A DNA stretch of 64,000 nt from Streptomyces chattanoogensis (GCF_001294335.1 NZ_LGKG01000143.1:1-64000), one strand, 5' to 3'; numbered from the stretch's first letter, positions 43,386 through 52,896 are shown. The notes: generated from the sequence alone by a model not told the origin. A program made the numbers and translations.

Positions 43386-43433
43386 GACTCTGGTCCGTGC
43401 TTGTTTCACGTGAAACAAGCACGGACCAGAGTC
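43386..43433. terminator. 48-bp perfect palindrome centred on parS
   Basis: Every base from 43386 to 43433 pairs with its mirror; the outer arms start GACTCTGGTCCGTGCTT, and GTTTCACGTGAAAC (43403-43416) forms the centre. It starts 8 bp after the NHLRC2-like gene and lies before the end of the converging lipoprotein gene, so it can terminate both. Confidence 0.9.
43403..43416. promoter_or_regulatory. parS: parS site
   Basis: Perfect GTTTCACGTGAAAC at the exact centre of the 48-bp palindrome. Confidence 0.9.
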
Positions 43434-43463
43434 ATCTACGGGCACATCACCAGCGGGACGCGG

Positions 43464-44153
43464 TCACTTGTCGGTATTGCCGGTCTTGGTGTCCACCTCG
43501 GCCCCTGCCAGGCTCCGCGACCAGGCGCCGACCTTGGCGGTCTTGCCGATGGACGGATGCTGGTCGTACCGGCCGAAGTGGAGTGCCGTGGCCGTCCCCT
43601 GCAGTTTGCTGCCGTTGTACTGCGCCACGCCGAAGTACATGAGGTTCTGCGGCTTTCCCTTGTCCGACGCGGTCTTGGTCGGGATGCTCGCATAGGCGGA
43701 GGCGCCCGGCGCGAGCTGGATCCGGTGGTCCTGCATGAATCCCGGCTCGCCGTCGTAGAACGCCAGCGGCTTGTCGCGGTTGTAGGGCATGTCCTTGGTG
43801 CCATCCTCGCCGCGGTACAGCAGCGGGGCGTTGAAGAGGTAGCAGGACGAGCTCCTCTTGTTCTTGTACTTGAGGATCACGTGGCTCGGGTCCGCCAGAG
43901 AAGCGAACCTGAACGAGCCCGGTGTGGGCCTGCACAGGCTCCGCCGCTGCTGTGCCGCGGTCCCCGCACCCGCACCTGCGGCCGCCCCACCGCTGATGAT
44001 CCGGCGCTTCTTGCTCTTCTTGGACGAGGAAGAGGTCTTCTTCGACTTCTTGGAGGAGTGGCTGTTGCAGCCGGTCAGCGCGAGCGAACCGGCCAGGCCG
44101 AGGGCCAGGGCGGCGAACGCGGCGCGGTGCCGGCGTGAGCGGCGTGCGGTCAT
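43464..44153 (-). CDS. lipoprotein, DUF4232-like
   Basis: 229 aa from ATG 44153 with GGGGGA upstream. Lipobox LALTGC with the acylated Cys at residue 29, followed by a long Ser/Lys linker (residues 30-55), then a beta-sandwich-like domain beginning CRPTPGSFRF, with paired Cys (CRPT near 70, SSCYL near 100) that probably form a disulfide. It resembles the DUF4232 group of streptomycete lipoproteins. A second DUF4232-like lipoprotein gene lies at 46787. Function unknown. Confidence 0.82.
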   Translation of the reverse strand: MTARRSRRHRAAFAALALGLAGSLALTGCNSHSSKKSKKTSSSSKKSKKRRIISGGAAAGAGAGTAAQQRRSLCRPTPGSFRFASLADPSHVILKYKNKRSSSCYLFNAPLLYRGEDGTKDMPYNRDKPLAFYDGEPGFMQDHRIQLAPGASAYASIPTKTASDKGKPQNLMYFGVAQYNGSKLQGTATALHFGRYDQHPSIGKTAKVGAWSRSLAGAEVDTKTGNTDK

Positions 44154-44291
44154 TGGGTGAGTCCCCCTGAGAGTCGCTGCGATCAGCGAGGCGGGCGTGT
44201 CATGGCACGGCCACGATATCGATTGCCGCCGCATACGCCAGGGTGGGTTTGCTGCGGCGGAATCCGTGCAGGTCAAGGGGGGTGGAAGGGA

Positions 44292-45134
44292 TCAGTCCGG
44301 ACAGTTGGGCAATTCGCTGTTCTCCCACTGTTCCGGGCGAATGCGGATGCCCGGTACCCACGCCTGTTTGCCGTGGTGATCGACCTGGAACCACATGCTG
44401 CTGTGCCCGCCCGCCTCGTCGGTGACCGTGATCCCGTTGGCGATCCGGCAGCGGGCGTGCAGCACATCGCCGTGCCAGACATGGCCGATGACATTGGACC
44501 GGCGGTAGGCAAGATACGGATCGCGGGCCAGGCCCAGGGCGCAGTTCTCGCCACGGTCGTGCTGGCAGGCCCGCTCGACGTTGTGCACGGTCAGCCGGGC
44601 CGAGCCGGTGCCCGCCGCCGTGCCCTGGGGCTCGTCCGTCCCGGTGCGGGTCAGCGCCGGTACGGCGAGCGCGGCGGCGGCCAGTACGGCGACCGTGCCG
44701 ACGACGGCCAGGACCAGCGGCAGCCGGCGTCGGCCCGGTCGCGCAGAGTCCCCACCGTCCGTGCCGCCGGCGGTCTCCGCCTCCGCCGCCGTCTCCGCAA
44801 CCGGCGACGGTGTACCGTCCGCCGCCTCATGGGCCCGGTGCAGCAGCTCGACCAGCGCGGGCAGCCGGTCCTCGCCGGTGAAGGAGAGCTTGCACCACTG
44901 CACCAGCAGCCGCTCGTCCGGCAGACTCTGCCCGCGCAGATAGCGTGAGAGGGAAGAACGGCTGGCGGGCAGTCGGCCCTCCAAGTCCTTGAGGCTGTAG
45001 CCCAGTTCGCTGTGCATGCGCCGCAGTGCGGAAACGAAGTCCCGTGCGGGGCCGGTGAGTTCATCGGGAAGAGGGGCCAGTGGCTTACGGCGGACATTTG
45101 CGGGCTGGTTCGAATTGCCAGGCACGTCTGGCAT
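44292..45134 (-). CDS. membrane-tethered helix-turn-helix protein
   Basis: 280 aa. Residues about 30-80 are an XRE-type HTH (MHSELGYSLKDLEGRLPASRSSLSRYLRG), then an acidic linker, one membrane helix (138-161) and an outside domain of about 115 residues with three Cys. In-out topology places the DNA-binding domain in the cytosol and the sensor outside. It is found in many copies in Streptomyces with varied outer domains. It precedes the lipoprotein gene on the same strand and may regulate local envelope genes in response to an outside signal. Confidence 0.82.
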   Translation of the reverse strand: MPDVPGNSNQPANVRRKPLAPLPDELTGPARDFVSALRRMHSELGYSLKDLEGRLPASRSSLSRYLRGQSLPDERLLVQWCKLSFTGEDRLPALVELLHRAHEAADGTPSPVAETAAEAETAGGTDGGDSARPGRRRLPLVLAVVGTVAVLAAAALAVPALTRTGTDEPQGTAAGTGSARLTVHNVERACQHDRGENCALGLARDPYLAYRRSNVIGHVWHGDVLHARCRIANGITVTDEAGGHSSMWFQVDHHGKQAWVPGIRIRPEQWENSELPNCPD

Positions 45135-45159
45135 TCCAGCACAGCGGGCATGCGTGCGC

Positions 45160-45198
45160 GAGGGGCACTTCCGCTCCCCTGTGACGGAAGTACCCCTC
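45160..45198 (-). terminator. 13/14-bp hairpin after the NlpC/P60 gene
   Basis: GAGGGGCACTTCCG (45160-45173) and CGGAAGTACCCCTC (45185-45198) pair with one mismatch around an 11-nt loop. It is in the space between the leftward NlpC/P60-like gene and the next leftward gene, with two parS sites between it and the NlpC stop. Confidence 0.6.
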
Positions 45199-45236
45199 GT
45201 TACACGATCCGGATGGCACCCGGATCAGCTGGTGAC

Positions 45237-45250
45237 GTTTCACGTGAAAC
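45237..45250. promoter_or_regulatory. parS: parS site
   Basis: Perfect GTTTCACGTGAAAC. Confidence 0.9.
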
Positions 45251-45295
45251 CACGCGATGCCGCCCGTCCGATGCCGTCGGTGCCCAGGGTGCGGT

Positions 45296-45309
45296 GTTTC
45301 ACGTGAAAC
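45296..45309. promoter_or_regulatory. parS: parS site
   Basis: Perfect GTTTCACGTGAAAC, 59 bp from the previous site and 19 bp from the end of the NlpC/P60-like gene. Confidence 0.9.
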
Positions 45310-45327
45310 GTCGGCGCCCGTGGCGAC

Positions 45328-46368
45328 TCAGTCGCCGAACTTCACCGGCCGGTAGGGCTTGAACTCGGCGTCACCGCCCGGAAGTCCGTATGTCAGGGTC
45401 CGGTGGTCGGTGCCGTGCTCGCCGCGCTGCTCATACGCGGTGTACGAGGAGTGTGCGTCGTCGTTCCACTTCTCGAAGATCACGACATGCCGGGTGTTGT
45501 TGTCGCCGGCCGCGTCGATCAGCAGGTCGCCGGGCTTGAGTTCACCCAGCGAGAGGGGACGGGTGATGCCTCGGTTGGTGGCCAGACCCACGGTGTTGGT
45601 GCCGGGCGTCGGCAGGCCGAGCGCCATCGACACATAGCCGGAGCAGTCCTGCCGGTAGCCGTCCTTCCATACCTTGGCCTGGCTGTACGGGACCTGGGAG
45701 CCGCCGTTCGCGGTGAGCCAGGCCGCGGCGCGGTTCAGCATCTCCTGGCGGGTGCCGCCGGGCTGCGGAGGCTGCGGGCTGCCCTGGACCGGCACCCCCG
45801 GCAGCCGGTCCTGCGGGATGTCCACCGCGACCACGCTGAGGAACCCCTGGACCGGACCGGTGATATGCGCCATGAACGTCGAGCAGGCCCTGCCCTCGCA
45901 CACCTTGTGGCCGGTGTCGACCTGGTAGTCGGCGGTTATCCGGTCCTGCCCCGGAGCGGACTTGTTGATCATGCCGGCTGAGGGCGAGTTGATGTCGGCC
46001 GAGGCATGCACCACCCACCGCGTCCCCCAGGTGGGGAAGTCCGCGGCCACGGCCTGGCGTACGGATCCGGCGCCCGCGGCACGCGCAGCGAGACCGGGGG
46101 CGCCCGCGCCGCCGGTGGTGTCGCGGGCGAGCTCGGTCCTGGCAACGGAGTGCCTGTCGGCCGCCGCGTCGCCGACCTGGCTGCCGTGGGCGAACCCGGC
46201 GAACGCCCCGATGCCTATGCCTGCCGCGGCGACCGCGGGTATCACCCTGCGCAGCAGGGTCCTGCGGAACGGGGACCGCGGCCCCGGTCCCCCGCCGCCG
46301 ATCTCGATGGCCTCCCCGGAATGTGCGCCGTCCGTCGGCGGTGTGCTTCCGTGCTGGTGCTCGTGCAT
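45328..46368 (-). CDS. secreted NlpC/P60-like (amidase) protein
   Basis: 346 aa from ATG 46368, the first Met after a poor upstream open frame. An uncleaved or twin-Arg-rich N-terminal membrane segment (residues about 38-61, preceded by RRTLLRR) exports it. The body has a spacer (to about 215) and a C-terminal Cys-His peptidase/amidase domain: Cys 242 in QDCSGYVSMALGLP and His 294 in NTRHVVIFEKW. Such enzymes cut peptidoglycan stems or amide bonds. It has extra Cys (157, 162) outside the catalytic domain. Substrate not known. Confidence 0.85.
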   Translation of the reverse strand: MHEHQHGSTPPTDGAHSGEAIEIGGGGPGPRSPFRRTLLRRVIPAVAAAGIGIGAFAGFAHGSQVGDAAADRHSVARTELARDTTGGAGAPGLAARAAGAGSVRQAVAADFPTWGTRWVVHASADINSPSAGMINKSAPGQDRITADYQVDTGHKVCEGRACSTFMAHITGPVQGFLSVVAVDIPQDRLPGVPVQGSPQPPQPGGTRQEMLNRAAAWLTANGGSQVPYSQAKVWKDGYRQDCSGYVSMALGLPTPGTNTVGLATNRGITRPLSLGELKPGDLLIDAAGDNNTRHVVIFEKWNDDAHSSYTAYEQRGEHGTDHRTLTYGLPGGDAEFKPYRPVKFGD

Positions 46369-46786
46369 GCCGATTCCCCTCCGTGTACGGCCGGTTGGCC
46401 GGTCGGCCCGTCGGCCCTCGGTGTGCCGCCGGATGGTCCGGTCGCGGCGACGGCAGCCATCGTGTGCCGGGGTGGGGCGGCCGCTCGGGGGTTCCTCGTC
46501 CCGTGGGACGTCCCGCCCGAGAGCACGCCGACGACCTGCGGAGACGTACAGGGAAACGGCCGGGTGCGGGACACCTCGCGGGCACCGCCGGGACATGACG
46601 GGACGCCACCCGTCGTGGCGTCGGCAGTCCGGCACGAGGAGACGCCGTGCGCGGCCGGGCGCGGGCATGAGGAAGGGCGCCCGCTCGGGGGTACGGGCGC
46701 CCTGGTTCATGGGGTGCGGATGCGGCCTACCAAGATCTGGCCTGGCGAGACCTGACCAGCCGTGATCCGGTCTGCCGAGATCCGGT
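46369..46786. other. 418-bp intergenic region
   Basis: No gene supported. It holds a terminator (46675-46702) for the next leftward gene and the 15-bp repeat tract that runs into that gene's end. Between 46369 and about 46670 I see only GC-rich DNA without strong signals, presumably the promoter of the NlpC/P60-like gene. Confidence 0.7.
46675..46702 (-). terminator. hairpin after DUF4232 lipoprotein gene
   Basis: GGGCGCCCG (46675-46683) and CGGGCGCCC (46694-46702) form a 9-bp perfect stem, about 85 bp beyond the stop. Confidence 0.55.
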
Positions 46787-46805
46787 CTAACGAGATGTGA
46801 CCCAC
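46731..46805. repeat. five degenerate 15-bp tandem repeats
   Basis: Units at 46731-46745, 46746-46760, 46761-46775, 46776-46790 and 46791-46805 follow the theme CGAGATCCGGTCTGC. The last two cross the stop codon of the DUF4232 lipoprotein gene, so the repeat encodes its last residues. Confidence 0.85.
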
Positions 46806-47470
46806 CAAGCGGCGGCGTCACCCGGGTCCGGCTGCCAGTACGTGACCCATGCGTCGGTGCCGAGATACACCGCGCCTCCCGGCAGCGCGACCTCCGTAGC
46901 GTCGCCGGCACGGTCCTTCCCGTCCCGGACGGCGAGGCCGACGCTCAGTGCGGTCACCGTCCGGCCGTGCCCCACGGCGTCGTCCGCGGACGACGTCCGT
47001 ACGGCGGCGTAGCCGGAGCTGCCGGGGGTCAGGGTGACCACGGCCCGTGGCTTGCTGGACGGGAGCGGGGCGAGCGGGGACTGCGCGTCGTCGAACCGCG
47101 GATACGGCGCGCCGTACAGATCACACGAGGAACCGGAGGTGTTGGTGGCTTCCAGCAGGAGGTGGTTGGCCGGTCGGCTCAGCGGCTTAGCCTCGATACG
47201 GAGCTGCGCGGCGTCACAGGCAGCGTGCCGGGCGCGGGACTCCCACGAGCCCCCGCCGGTGCCGTGCCCGCCGATGCCGCCCTCGGCCGCGGAGGCCTTG
47301 GCTTCCCAGGCCATCGGGGCGACCGGCTTGGCGCGTCGGGTCTGGAGCGCGTCCGCATCGTCCGGGATGCCGCAGGCGGTGAGAGTGAGCGCGGTGCCGA
47401 CGGTCAGCCCGGTCACGGCGATCCGCAGCGTACGGCGGTGGGTACGGCGGGCGGCGTTGCTGTGCGGCAT
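46787..47470 (-). CDS. DUF4232 lipoprotein
   Basis: 227 aa from ATG 47470 with GGGGG upstream; the frame is open further but the signal peptide starts here. Lipobox LTAC with Cys 33, a Gly-rich linker, then a DUF4232 beta domain (CDAAQLRIEAKPL, NHLLLEATNTSGSSCDLYGAPYPRF, SGYAAVR) with a probable disulfide. Resembles the lipoprotein at 43464. Function unknown. The TAG stop lies in the 15-bp repeats. Confidence 0.82.
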   Translation of the reverse strand: MPHSNAARRTHRRTLRIAVTGLTVGTALTLTACGIPDDADALQTRRAKPVAPMAWEAKASAAEGGIGGHGTGGGSWESRARHAACDAAQLRIEAKPLSRPANHLLLEATNTSGSSCDLYGAPYPRFDDAQSPLAPLPSSKPRAVVTLTPGSSGYAAVRTSSADDAVGHGRTVTALSVGLAVRDGKDRAGDATEVALPGGAVYLGTDAWVTYWQPDPGDAAAWWVTSR

Positions 47471-47634
47471 TCCCGGGGTCCCCCTCTCGGCGGTCTGACC
47501 GACGAAAGGCTGGTCCTGCACCAGCCGCCCCCGATGTCGGTCCTGTGGTCCGGCACCACAGTGCCGCCCACCGCTGCCGTTTCACTAACGCCTGCCTAAC
47601 GCTCCCCGGCCCGGCCCGGCCCGCCCGGACCCGC

Positions 47635-49563
47635 TCACTTGCCGGAGCCGTCGCCGCCCGGTGCGCCGCGCCCGTCCTTCTCGTCCCGCGCGAACAGCTG
47701 GGTGAGCGTGCTGATCGTGTACACATCGGTGGCCTCTTCGTCCACCAGATGCATCTCCGCCAGCCGGTCCAGCCCGTCCTGGGTGCGCTCCGGGTCGTAT
47801 CCGGCGAGCGCCGCCGCCACGGACGCGTTCAGATGCCCGTCCGCGCTCTTGGCCAGCGCGCTGAGCAGCCGGGCGTCGTCCGCCGAGAGCCTGGCCACCG
47901 ACATCCGCAGCGCCGCCGCGATCCCGGTGTCCTCCGCCGACAGCAGCGCCAGCCGCCGCTGTTCGTCGCGCAGCGCCGCGGCCAGCCGGGCCAGCCGCCA
48001 GCGCGGCCGTGCGGTCAGCTGGGCGGCCGCGGCCCGCAGCGCCAGCGGCAGCCCGTCGCACAGATCCACCAGTTCGCGCGCCGCGGCCGGGTCCTCGGCG
48101 ACCCGGTCCGAGCCGAGCATGGCACCCAGCAGCGCCGTTCCTTCCTCATGGCCGAGCACCTGGATGCCGACCGGCCGGGCGCAGTCCGTGGCGACCAGCC
48201 CGTCGAGGCGGCTGCGGCTGGTGACGACCGTGGCGCAGCGCGGACCGCCGGGCAGCAGCGGCCGGACCTGCGCGGAGCTGCGGGCGTTGTCGAGGACGAC
48301 CAGCAGCCGGCGCTCGGCGACCAGCGACCGGAACAGCGCCGAGGCGGCCTGCGCCGAGCCGGGCACCCGCTCCGGCGGTGTGCCGAGTGCGAGCAGGAAG
48401 TCCCGGAGGATCTCGGCGGCCGGTGCCTCGTCGCCCTCGCCGAAGCCGCGCAGATCGGCGAAGAGCTGGCCGTCGGGGAAGGCCGCGGCGTGCAGATGCG
48501 CCCACTGCACGGCGCATGCGGTCTTGCCGACGCCGGCCGGTCCCACGACCACGGCCAGTGGGCTCTCACCGGTCGTGTGGTCCGTCAGCGCGTCGGTCAG
48601 CGCGGCAAGTTGCCGGTCGCGGCCGAGGAAGCGAGCTGGTGGCCTGGGCAGCAGCCGCGGCGCGGCCCGCCCGCCCCCGCCGTCCCGGGCGCCGGGGGCG
48701 GCCGGCCCCGTGCCGCCGCCCCGCACTGGCATCTGCCCCGGACCGGCTGCCCCGCCGGCTTCCGGACGCCCTTGGCCGGCGCCCCGGGAAGCCGTGGCGC
48801 CCTTCGCACCGGCGGCCCCTTCCCGCTCGGCCCGCAGGATCTCCTCGTACGCACCGCTCAACCGCTCACCGGGATCGACCCCCAGCTCTTCGTTGAGCAG
48901 CCGCCGTGTGCGATGGAACCACTCCAGCGCGTCGGACTGCCGCCCCGCCTGGAACAGCGCCCGCATCAGCGCGGCGATCAGGCCTTCCCGCAGCGGGTGG
49001 TTGACGGCCGCGGAATAGAGAATGGCCGCAGCCTGCTCATGCTCGCCGAGCGTGCCGTGTGCCCGCGCCAGCGCCTCGACGGCCGTCAGCCGGCGCTCCT
49101 CCAGGGCGTGTGCGGCGGCCGCGAACGGCGGGCTGGTGACCGTGCCGGTCAGCGCCGGTCCGCGCCACAGCCCCAGCGCCTCGCGCAGCAGCGGTACCGC
49201 ATCGCCCGGCGCCGCCTCCGGACGTGCCAGTGCCACCAGCTCCCCGAACCGGTGGGCGTCGATCAACTCCTCGGGCAACCGCAGCAGATACGCCGAGCCG
49301 TGCGTGGTCAGCTCGATGCCGTACGCCGCCGCCCCGCCCTCGGCGAGCGTGGCCCGCAGGCGCGAGACATGCCCCTGGACGACCGTACGGGCGTGTTCGG
49401 GCGGCTCGTCCTCCCACAGGGAGTCGATCAACTGCTCAAGTGGGACCGTGGTGTTGGGCTGCAGCAGCAGCAGAGCCAGCACACTGCGCCGCTTGGCGGG
49501 CCCGAGCGGCAGCTCCCCGGCGCCGGTCGTGACGGCGACCGGGCCCAGCAGTGAGAATTCCAA
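47635..49563 (-). CDS. SARP-type regulator with NB-ARC/AAA ATPase domain
   Basis: 642 aa from TTG 49563, supported by GGAGGG five bases upstream inside the aminopeptidase end. Residues 1-about 95 are the OmpR-like winged HTH of Streptomyces antibiotic regulatory proteins (LLGPVAVTTGAGELPLGPAKRRSVLALLLL), about 96-245 the bacterial activation domain, then a Gly/Ala/Pro linker and an ATPase domain with Walker A GPAGVGKTA near residue 345-351 and Walker B LLVVLDNA. The layout is that of AfsR-like transcription activators, without a TPR tail. Its target operon is not visible; the coupling to a housekeeping peptidase is unusual. Confidence 0.9.
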   Translation of the reverse strand: MEFSLLGPVAVTTGAGELPLGPAKRRSVLALLLLQPNTTVPLEQLIDSLWEDEPPEHARTVVQGHVSRLRATLAEGGAAAYGIELTTHGSAYLLRLPEELIDAHRFGELVALARPEAAPGDAVPLLREALGLWRGPALTGTVTSPPFAAAAHALEERRLTAVEALARAHGTLGEHEQAAAILYSAAVNHPLREGLIAALMRALFQAGRQSDALEWFHRTRRLLNEELGVDPGERLSGAYEEILRAEREGAAGAKGATASRGAGQGRPEAGGAAGPGQMPVRGGGTGPAAPGARDGGGGRAAPRLLPRPPARFLGRDRQLAALTDALTDHTTGESPLAVVVGPAGVGKTACAVQWAHLHAAAFPDGQLFADLRGFGEGDEAPAAEILRDFLLALGTPPERVPGSAQAASALFRSLVAERRLLVVLDNARSSAQVRPLLPGGPRCATVVTSRSRLDGLVATDCARPVGIQVLGHEEGTALLGAMLGSDRVAEDPAAARELVDLCDGLPLALRAAAAQLTARPRWRLARLAAALRDEQRRLALLSAEDTGIAAALRMSVARLSADDARLLSALAKSADGHLNASVAAALAGYDPERTQDGLDRLAEMHLVDEEATDVYTISTLTQLFARDEKDGRGAPGGDGSGK

Positions 49564-49564
49564 C

Positions 49565-50860
49565 TCAGCCCTCCAGGAAGGCCGTCAGGGCGTTCGCCAG
49601 CAGGTACGGGTCCTTGGCGCCGCACAGCTCACGTGCCGAGTGCATGGAGAGGATCGCGACGCCTATGTCGACCGTCGTGATGCCGTGCCGGGCGGCGGTG
49701 ATCGGCCCGATCGTCGTCCCGCACGGCATGGAGTTGTTCGACACAAAGGACTGCCACGGCACGTCTGCCCGCTCGCAGGCCGCCGCGAACACCGCCCGGC
49801 CGCTGCCGTCGGTGGCGTACCGCTGGTTCACATTGACCTTCAGGATCGGTCCGCCGTTGGGCATCGGGTGATGCCCCGGATCGTGCCGCTCGCTGTAGTT
49901 GGGGTGGACGGCGTGGCCGGTGTCGGACGACAGGCAGACGGTGCCGGCGAAGGCCCGAGCCCGGTCCTCGTACGAGCCGCCGCGGGCGAAGACCGAACGC
50001 TCCAGCACCGTGCCGAGCAGCGGGCCGTCCGCGCCGGTGTCGGACTGGCTGCCGTTCTCCTCGTGGTCGAAGGCGGCCAGCACCGGGATGGTGGTCAGCG
50101 CGCTCCCGGCGGCGGCCGCTGCGGTCAGCGCGGCCGTACCGGCGTGCACCGACAGCAGGTTGTCCATCCGCGGACCGGCGACCAGCTCCTGGTCGCGCCC
50201 CAGGTAGGCGGGCGGCTCGATGCTGTGCACCATCAGGTCCCAGCCCCGTACCGTCCCCGGCGCGACGCCGATCTCCTCCTCGACGAAGGAGATCAGATCG
50301 CCCTCCGCGACCTCGCCGAGGCCCCAGATCGGCGTCATGTGCCGCTGCTTGTCCAGCTTCAGCCCGTCGGTGTTCACCGACCGGTCCAGGTGCACGGCCA
50401 GCTGCGGTACGCGCAGCAGCGCCCGGTCGACGTTCACCAGCCGGTGCTTCCCGTCCTTCAGCGTCACCCGCCCGCTGAGCCCCAGATCGCGGTCGAGCCA
50501 GGTGTTGAGCAACGTGCCGCCGTAGATCTCGACGGCGATCTGTCGCCAGCCGCGCGCACCGGTGTCGGGAATCGGCTTCACCCGCAAATTGGGAGAGTCG
50601 GTATGCGCTCCCACAATCCGGTACGGAGTGGCCGCGCTCGCGCCCTCGGGCACGTACCACGCGATGATCGCCCCGCCCCGCAGCACATACTTGCCGCCGC
50701 TCGATCCGTCCCATGCGTCCGTCTCCGCGACCTGCCGGAAACCGGCCTTCTCCAGCCGCTCCGCCGCATTTGCCACCGCGTGGTACGGCGACGGACTGGC
50801 CGCGAGAAAGGACATCAGGTCGTCGGTGTGGCCGCGATCGAAGCGGGTGGAGTTGCTCAT
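49565..50860 (-). CDS. apeB: M18 aspartyl aminopeptidase
   Basis: 431 aa from ATG 50860 (MSNSTRFDRGHTDDLMSFL). M18 zinc peptidase: metal ligands in GAHTDSPNLRVKP, FDHEENGSQ, and the C-terminal GVAILSMHSARELCG. It removes N-terminal Asp/Glu from peptides in the cytosol. Its stop is followed after one base by the TTG start of the SARP regulator. A terminator from the next leftward gene lies upstream. Confidence 0.93.
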   Translation of the reverse strand: MSNSTRFDRGHTDDLMSFLAASPSPYHAVANAAERLEKAGFRQVAETDAWDGSSGGKYVLRGGAIIAWYVPEGASAATPYRIVGAHTDSPNLRVKPIPDTGARGWRQIAVEIYGGTLLNTWLDRDLGLSGRVTLKDGKHRLVNVDRALLRVPQLAVHLDRSVNTDGLKLDKQRHMTPIWGLGEVAEGDLISFVEEEIGVAPGTVRGWDLMVHSIEPPAYLGRDQELVAGPRMDNLLSVHAGTAALTAAAAAGSALTTIPVLAAFDHEENGSQSDTGADGPLLGTVLERSVFARGGSYEDRARAFAGTVCLSSDTGHAVHPNYSERHDPGHHPMPNGGPILKVNVNQRYATDGSGRAVFAAACERADVPWQSFVSNNSMPCGTTIGPITAARHGITTVDIGVAILSMHSARELCGAKDPYLLANALTAFLEG

Positions 50861-50968
50861 GACTTCAGCATAAAGAGACAGACCCCGCTTTCCCGGTGGT
50901 CTTGCGGCGTGACGCCGCTCCCTTCCGGCCATGATGCGTGCGATCTACAGCGAAGCGCCGGACGCGAC

Positions 50969-51004
50969 GATGCCCGCCTCCCCGGGGGAAGGGAGACGGG
51001 CATC
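50969..51004 (-). terminator. 14-bp hairpin (one mismatch) after acyl-CoA dehydrogenase
   Basis: GATGCCCGCCTCCC (50969-50982) pairs with GGGAGACGGGCATC (50991-51004). It is about 65 bp after the leftward dehydrogenase stop. Confidence 0.7.
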
Positions 51005-51069
51005 ATCAGTGTGGATGCCGATTCTGAGAGACGTCTGAGAACGCAGCTCGTACCGGATCCGGGAAGGGC

Positions 51070-52896
51070 CTAGAACGCGGCCTCGTCCAGCTCCATCAGC
51101 GACTGGTCGATGGACTCGGCGAGGGAGCGCTGGACGGCCAGGCCCGGCAGGACGTTGTGGGCGAAGAACTTGGCGGCGGCGATCTTGCCCTCGTAGAACG
51201 GCTTGTCCTTCGAGGAGGCGCCCGCCAGCTTCTCCTGCGCCACCGCGGCACCCTTGAGCAGCAGGTAGCCGATGACGACATCGCCCGAAGCCAGCAGCAG
51301 GCGGGTGGTGTTGAGGCCGACCTTGTAGATGGACTTGACGTCCTTCTCGGTGGCGGCGAGGTCGGTCAGCATGGCGCCGACGATCGCCTCCAGGTCGGCG
51401 GCGGCCTTGGCCAGCTCGCCGCGGGCCTGCTCCAGCTCCTCGCCGCCGGCCGCTTCGGCCAGGAACTTCTTGATGGTCTCCGACAGCTCGGTCAGCGCCG
51501 CACCCTGGTTGCGGACGATCTTCCGGAAGAAGAAGTCCTGGCCCTGGATGGCGGTGGTGCCCTCGTAGAGGGTGTCGATCTTGGAGTCCCGGATGTACTG
51601 CTCGATCGGGTACTCCTGCAGGTAGCCGGAGCCGCCGAAGGTCTGCAGCGACTGGGCCAGCTGCTCGTAAGACTTCTCCGAGCCGTAGCCCTTGACGATC
51701 GGCAGGAGGAGGTCGTTGAGCGCGTGCGTGCCGGAGGCGTCCTCGCCCGCGGCCTCCTTGATCAGGATCTCGTCCTGGACGGTGGCGGTGTAGAGCACCA
51801 GGGCGCGCATGCCCTCGGCGTACGCCTTCTGCGTCATCAGGGAGCGGCGCACGTCGGGGTGGTGGGTGATGGTGACGCGCGGCGCGGCCTTGTCGGTGAA
51901 GGCGGCCAGGTCCGGGCCCTGCACACGCTCCTTGGCGTACTCCAGGGCGTTGAGGTAGCCGGTCGACAGGGTGGCGATGGCCTTCGTGCCGACCATCATC
52001 CGGGCGAACTCGATGATCCGGAACATCTGGCGGATGCCGTCGTGCTTCTCGCCGATCAGCCAGCCCTTGGCGGGGTGGCGGTCGCCGAAGGTCATCTCGC
52101 AGGTGTTGGAGGCCTTGAGGCCCATCTTGTGCTCGACGTTGGTGGCGTAGACGCCGTTACGGTCGCCCAGCTCGCCGGTCTCGAAGTCGAACTCGAACTT
52201 CGGGACGAGGAAGAGCGACAGGCCCTTGGTGCCCGGGCCGTGGCCCTCGGGACGGGCGAGGACGTAGTGAAGGATGTTCTCCGACATGTCGTGCTCGCCG
52301 GAGGTGATGAAGCGCTTCACGCCCTCGATGTGCCAGGAGCCGTCCTCCTGCTTGATCGCCTTGGTGCGGCCGGCGCCGACGTCCGAGCCGGCGTCGGGCT
52401 CGGTCAGCACCATCGTGGAGCCCCAGGCCTTCTCCGTGGCGATCTTCGCGATGTGCTTCTGCTGCTCGGTGCCCTCCTCGAAGAGCACACCGGCGAAGGC
52501 CGGGCCGGAGGCGTACATCCACACCGCCGGGTTCGAGCCCAGGATGGACTCGGCGAAGGCCCACAGCAGCGAACGCGGCGTGGTGGTGCCGCCGATCTCC
52601 TCCGGGATGCCCAGGCGCCACCACTCGGCGTCCATGTACGCCTGGTAGCTCTTCTTGAAGGTGTCCGGCACCGGCGCGGTGTTGGTGTCGGGGTCGAAGA
52701 CCGGCGGGTTCCGGTCGGCGTCGGCGTAGGAATCGGCCAGCTCGTTCTCCGACAGCCGGGCGATCTCGGACAGCACGCTCTTGGCGGTGTCGACATCCAT
52801 CTCCGCGAACGGTCCGGTGCCGTACACGCTGTCACGGCCGAGCACCTCGAAGAGGTTGAACTCGATGTCGCGGAGATTCGACTTGTAGTGCCCCAT
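51070..52896 (-). CDS. large acyl-CoA dehydrogenase
   Basis: 608 aa from ATG 52896 ([19 protein letters not shown]). N-terminal acyl-CoA dehydrogenase domains with the FAD/substrate motif [15 protein letters not shown] and [13 protein letters not shown], then a C-terminal extension (about residues 460-608) found in long bacterial FadE types that contains [25 protein letters not shown]. Such enzymes open beta-oxidation of medium/long acyl-CoAs. Standalone. Confidence 0.93.
   Translation of the reverse strand: MGHYKSNLRDIEFNLFEVLGRDSVYGTGPFAEMDVDTAKSVLSEIARLSENELADSYADADRNPPVFDPDTNTAPVPDTFKKSYQAYMDAEWWRLGIPEEIGGTTTPRSLLWAFAESILGSNPAVWMYASGPAFAGVLFEEGTEQQKHIAKIATEKAWGSTMVLTEPDAGSDVGAGRTKAIKQEDGSWHIEGVKRFITSGEHDMSENILHYVLARPEGHGPGTKGLSLFLVPKFEFDFETGELGDRNGVYATNVEHKMGLKASNTCEMTFGDRHPAKGWLIGEKHDGIRQMFRIIEFARMMVGTKAIATLSTGYLNALEYAKERVQGPDLAAFTDKAAPRVTITHHPDVRRSLMTQKAYAEGMRALVLYTATVQDEILIKEAAGEDASGTHALNDLLLPIVKGYGSEKSYEQLAQSLQTFGGSGYLQEYPIEQYIRDSKIDTLYEGTTAIQGQDFFFRKIVRNQGAALTELSETIKKFLAEAAGGEELEQARGELAKAAADLEAIVGAMLTDLAATEKDVKSIYKVGLNTTRLLLASGDVVIGYLLLKGAAVAQEKLAGASSKDKPFYEGKIAAAKFFAHNVLPGLAVQRSLAESIDQSLMELDEAAF

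Noticed and set aside
46242..46574. minus-strand frame upstream of the NlpC/P60 gene
   Set aside because: Pro/Arg-rich with no ribosome site or homology; left as intergenic.
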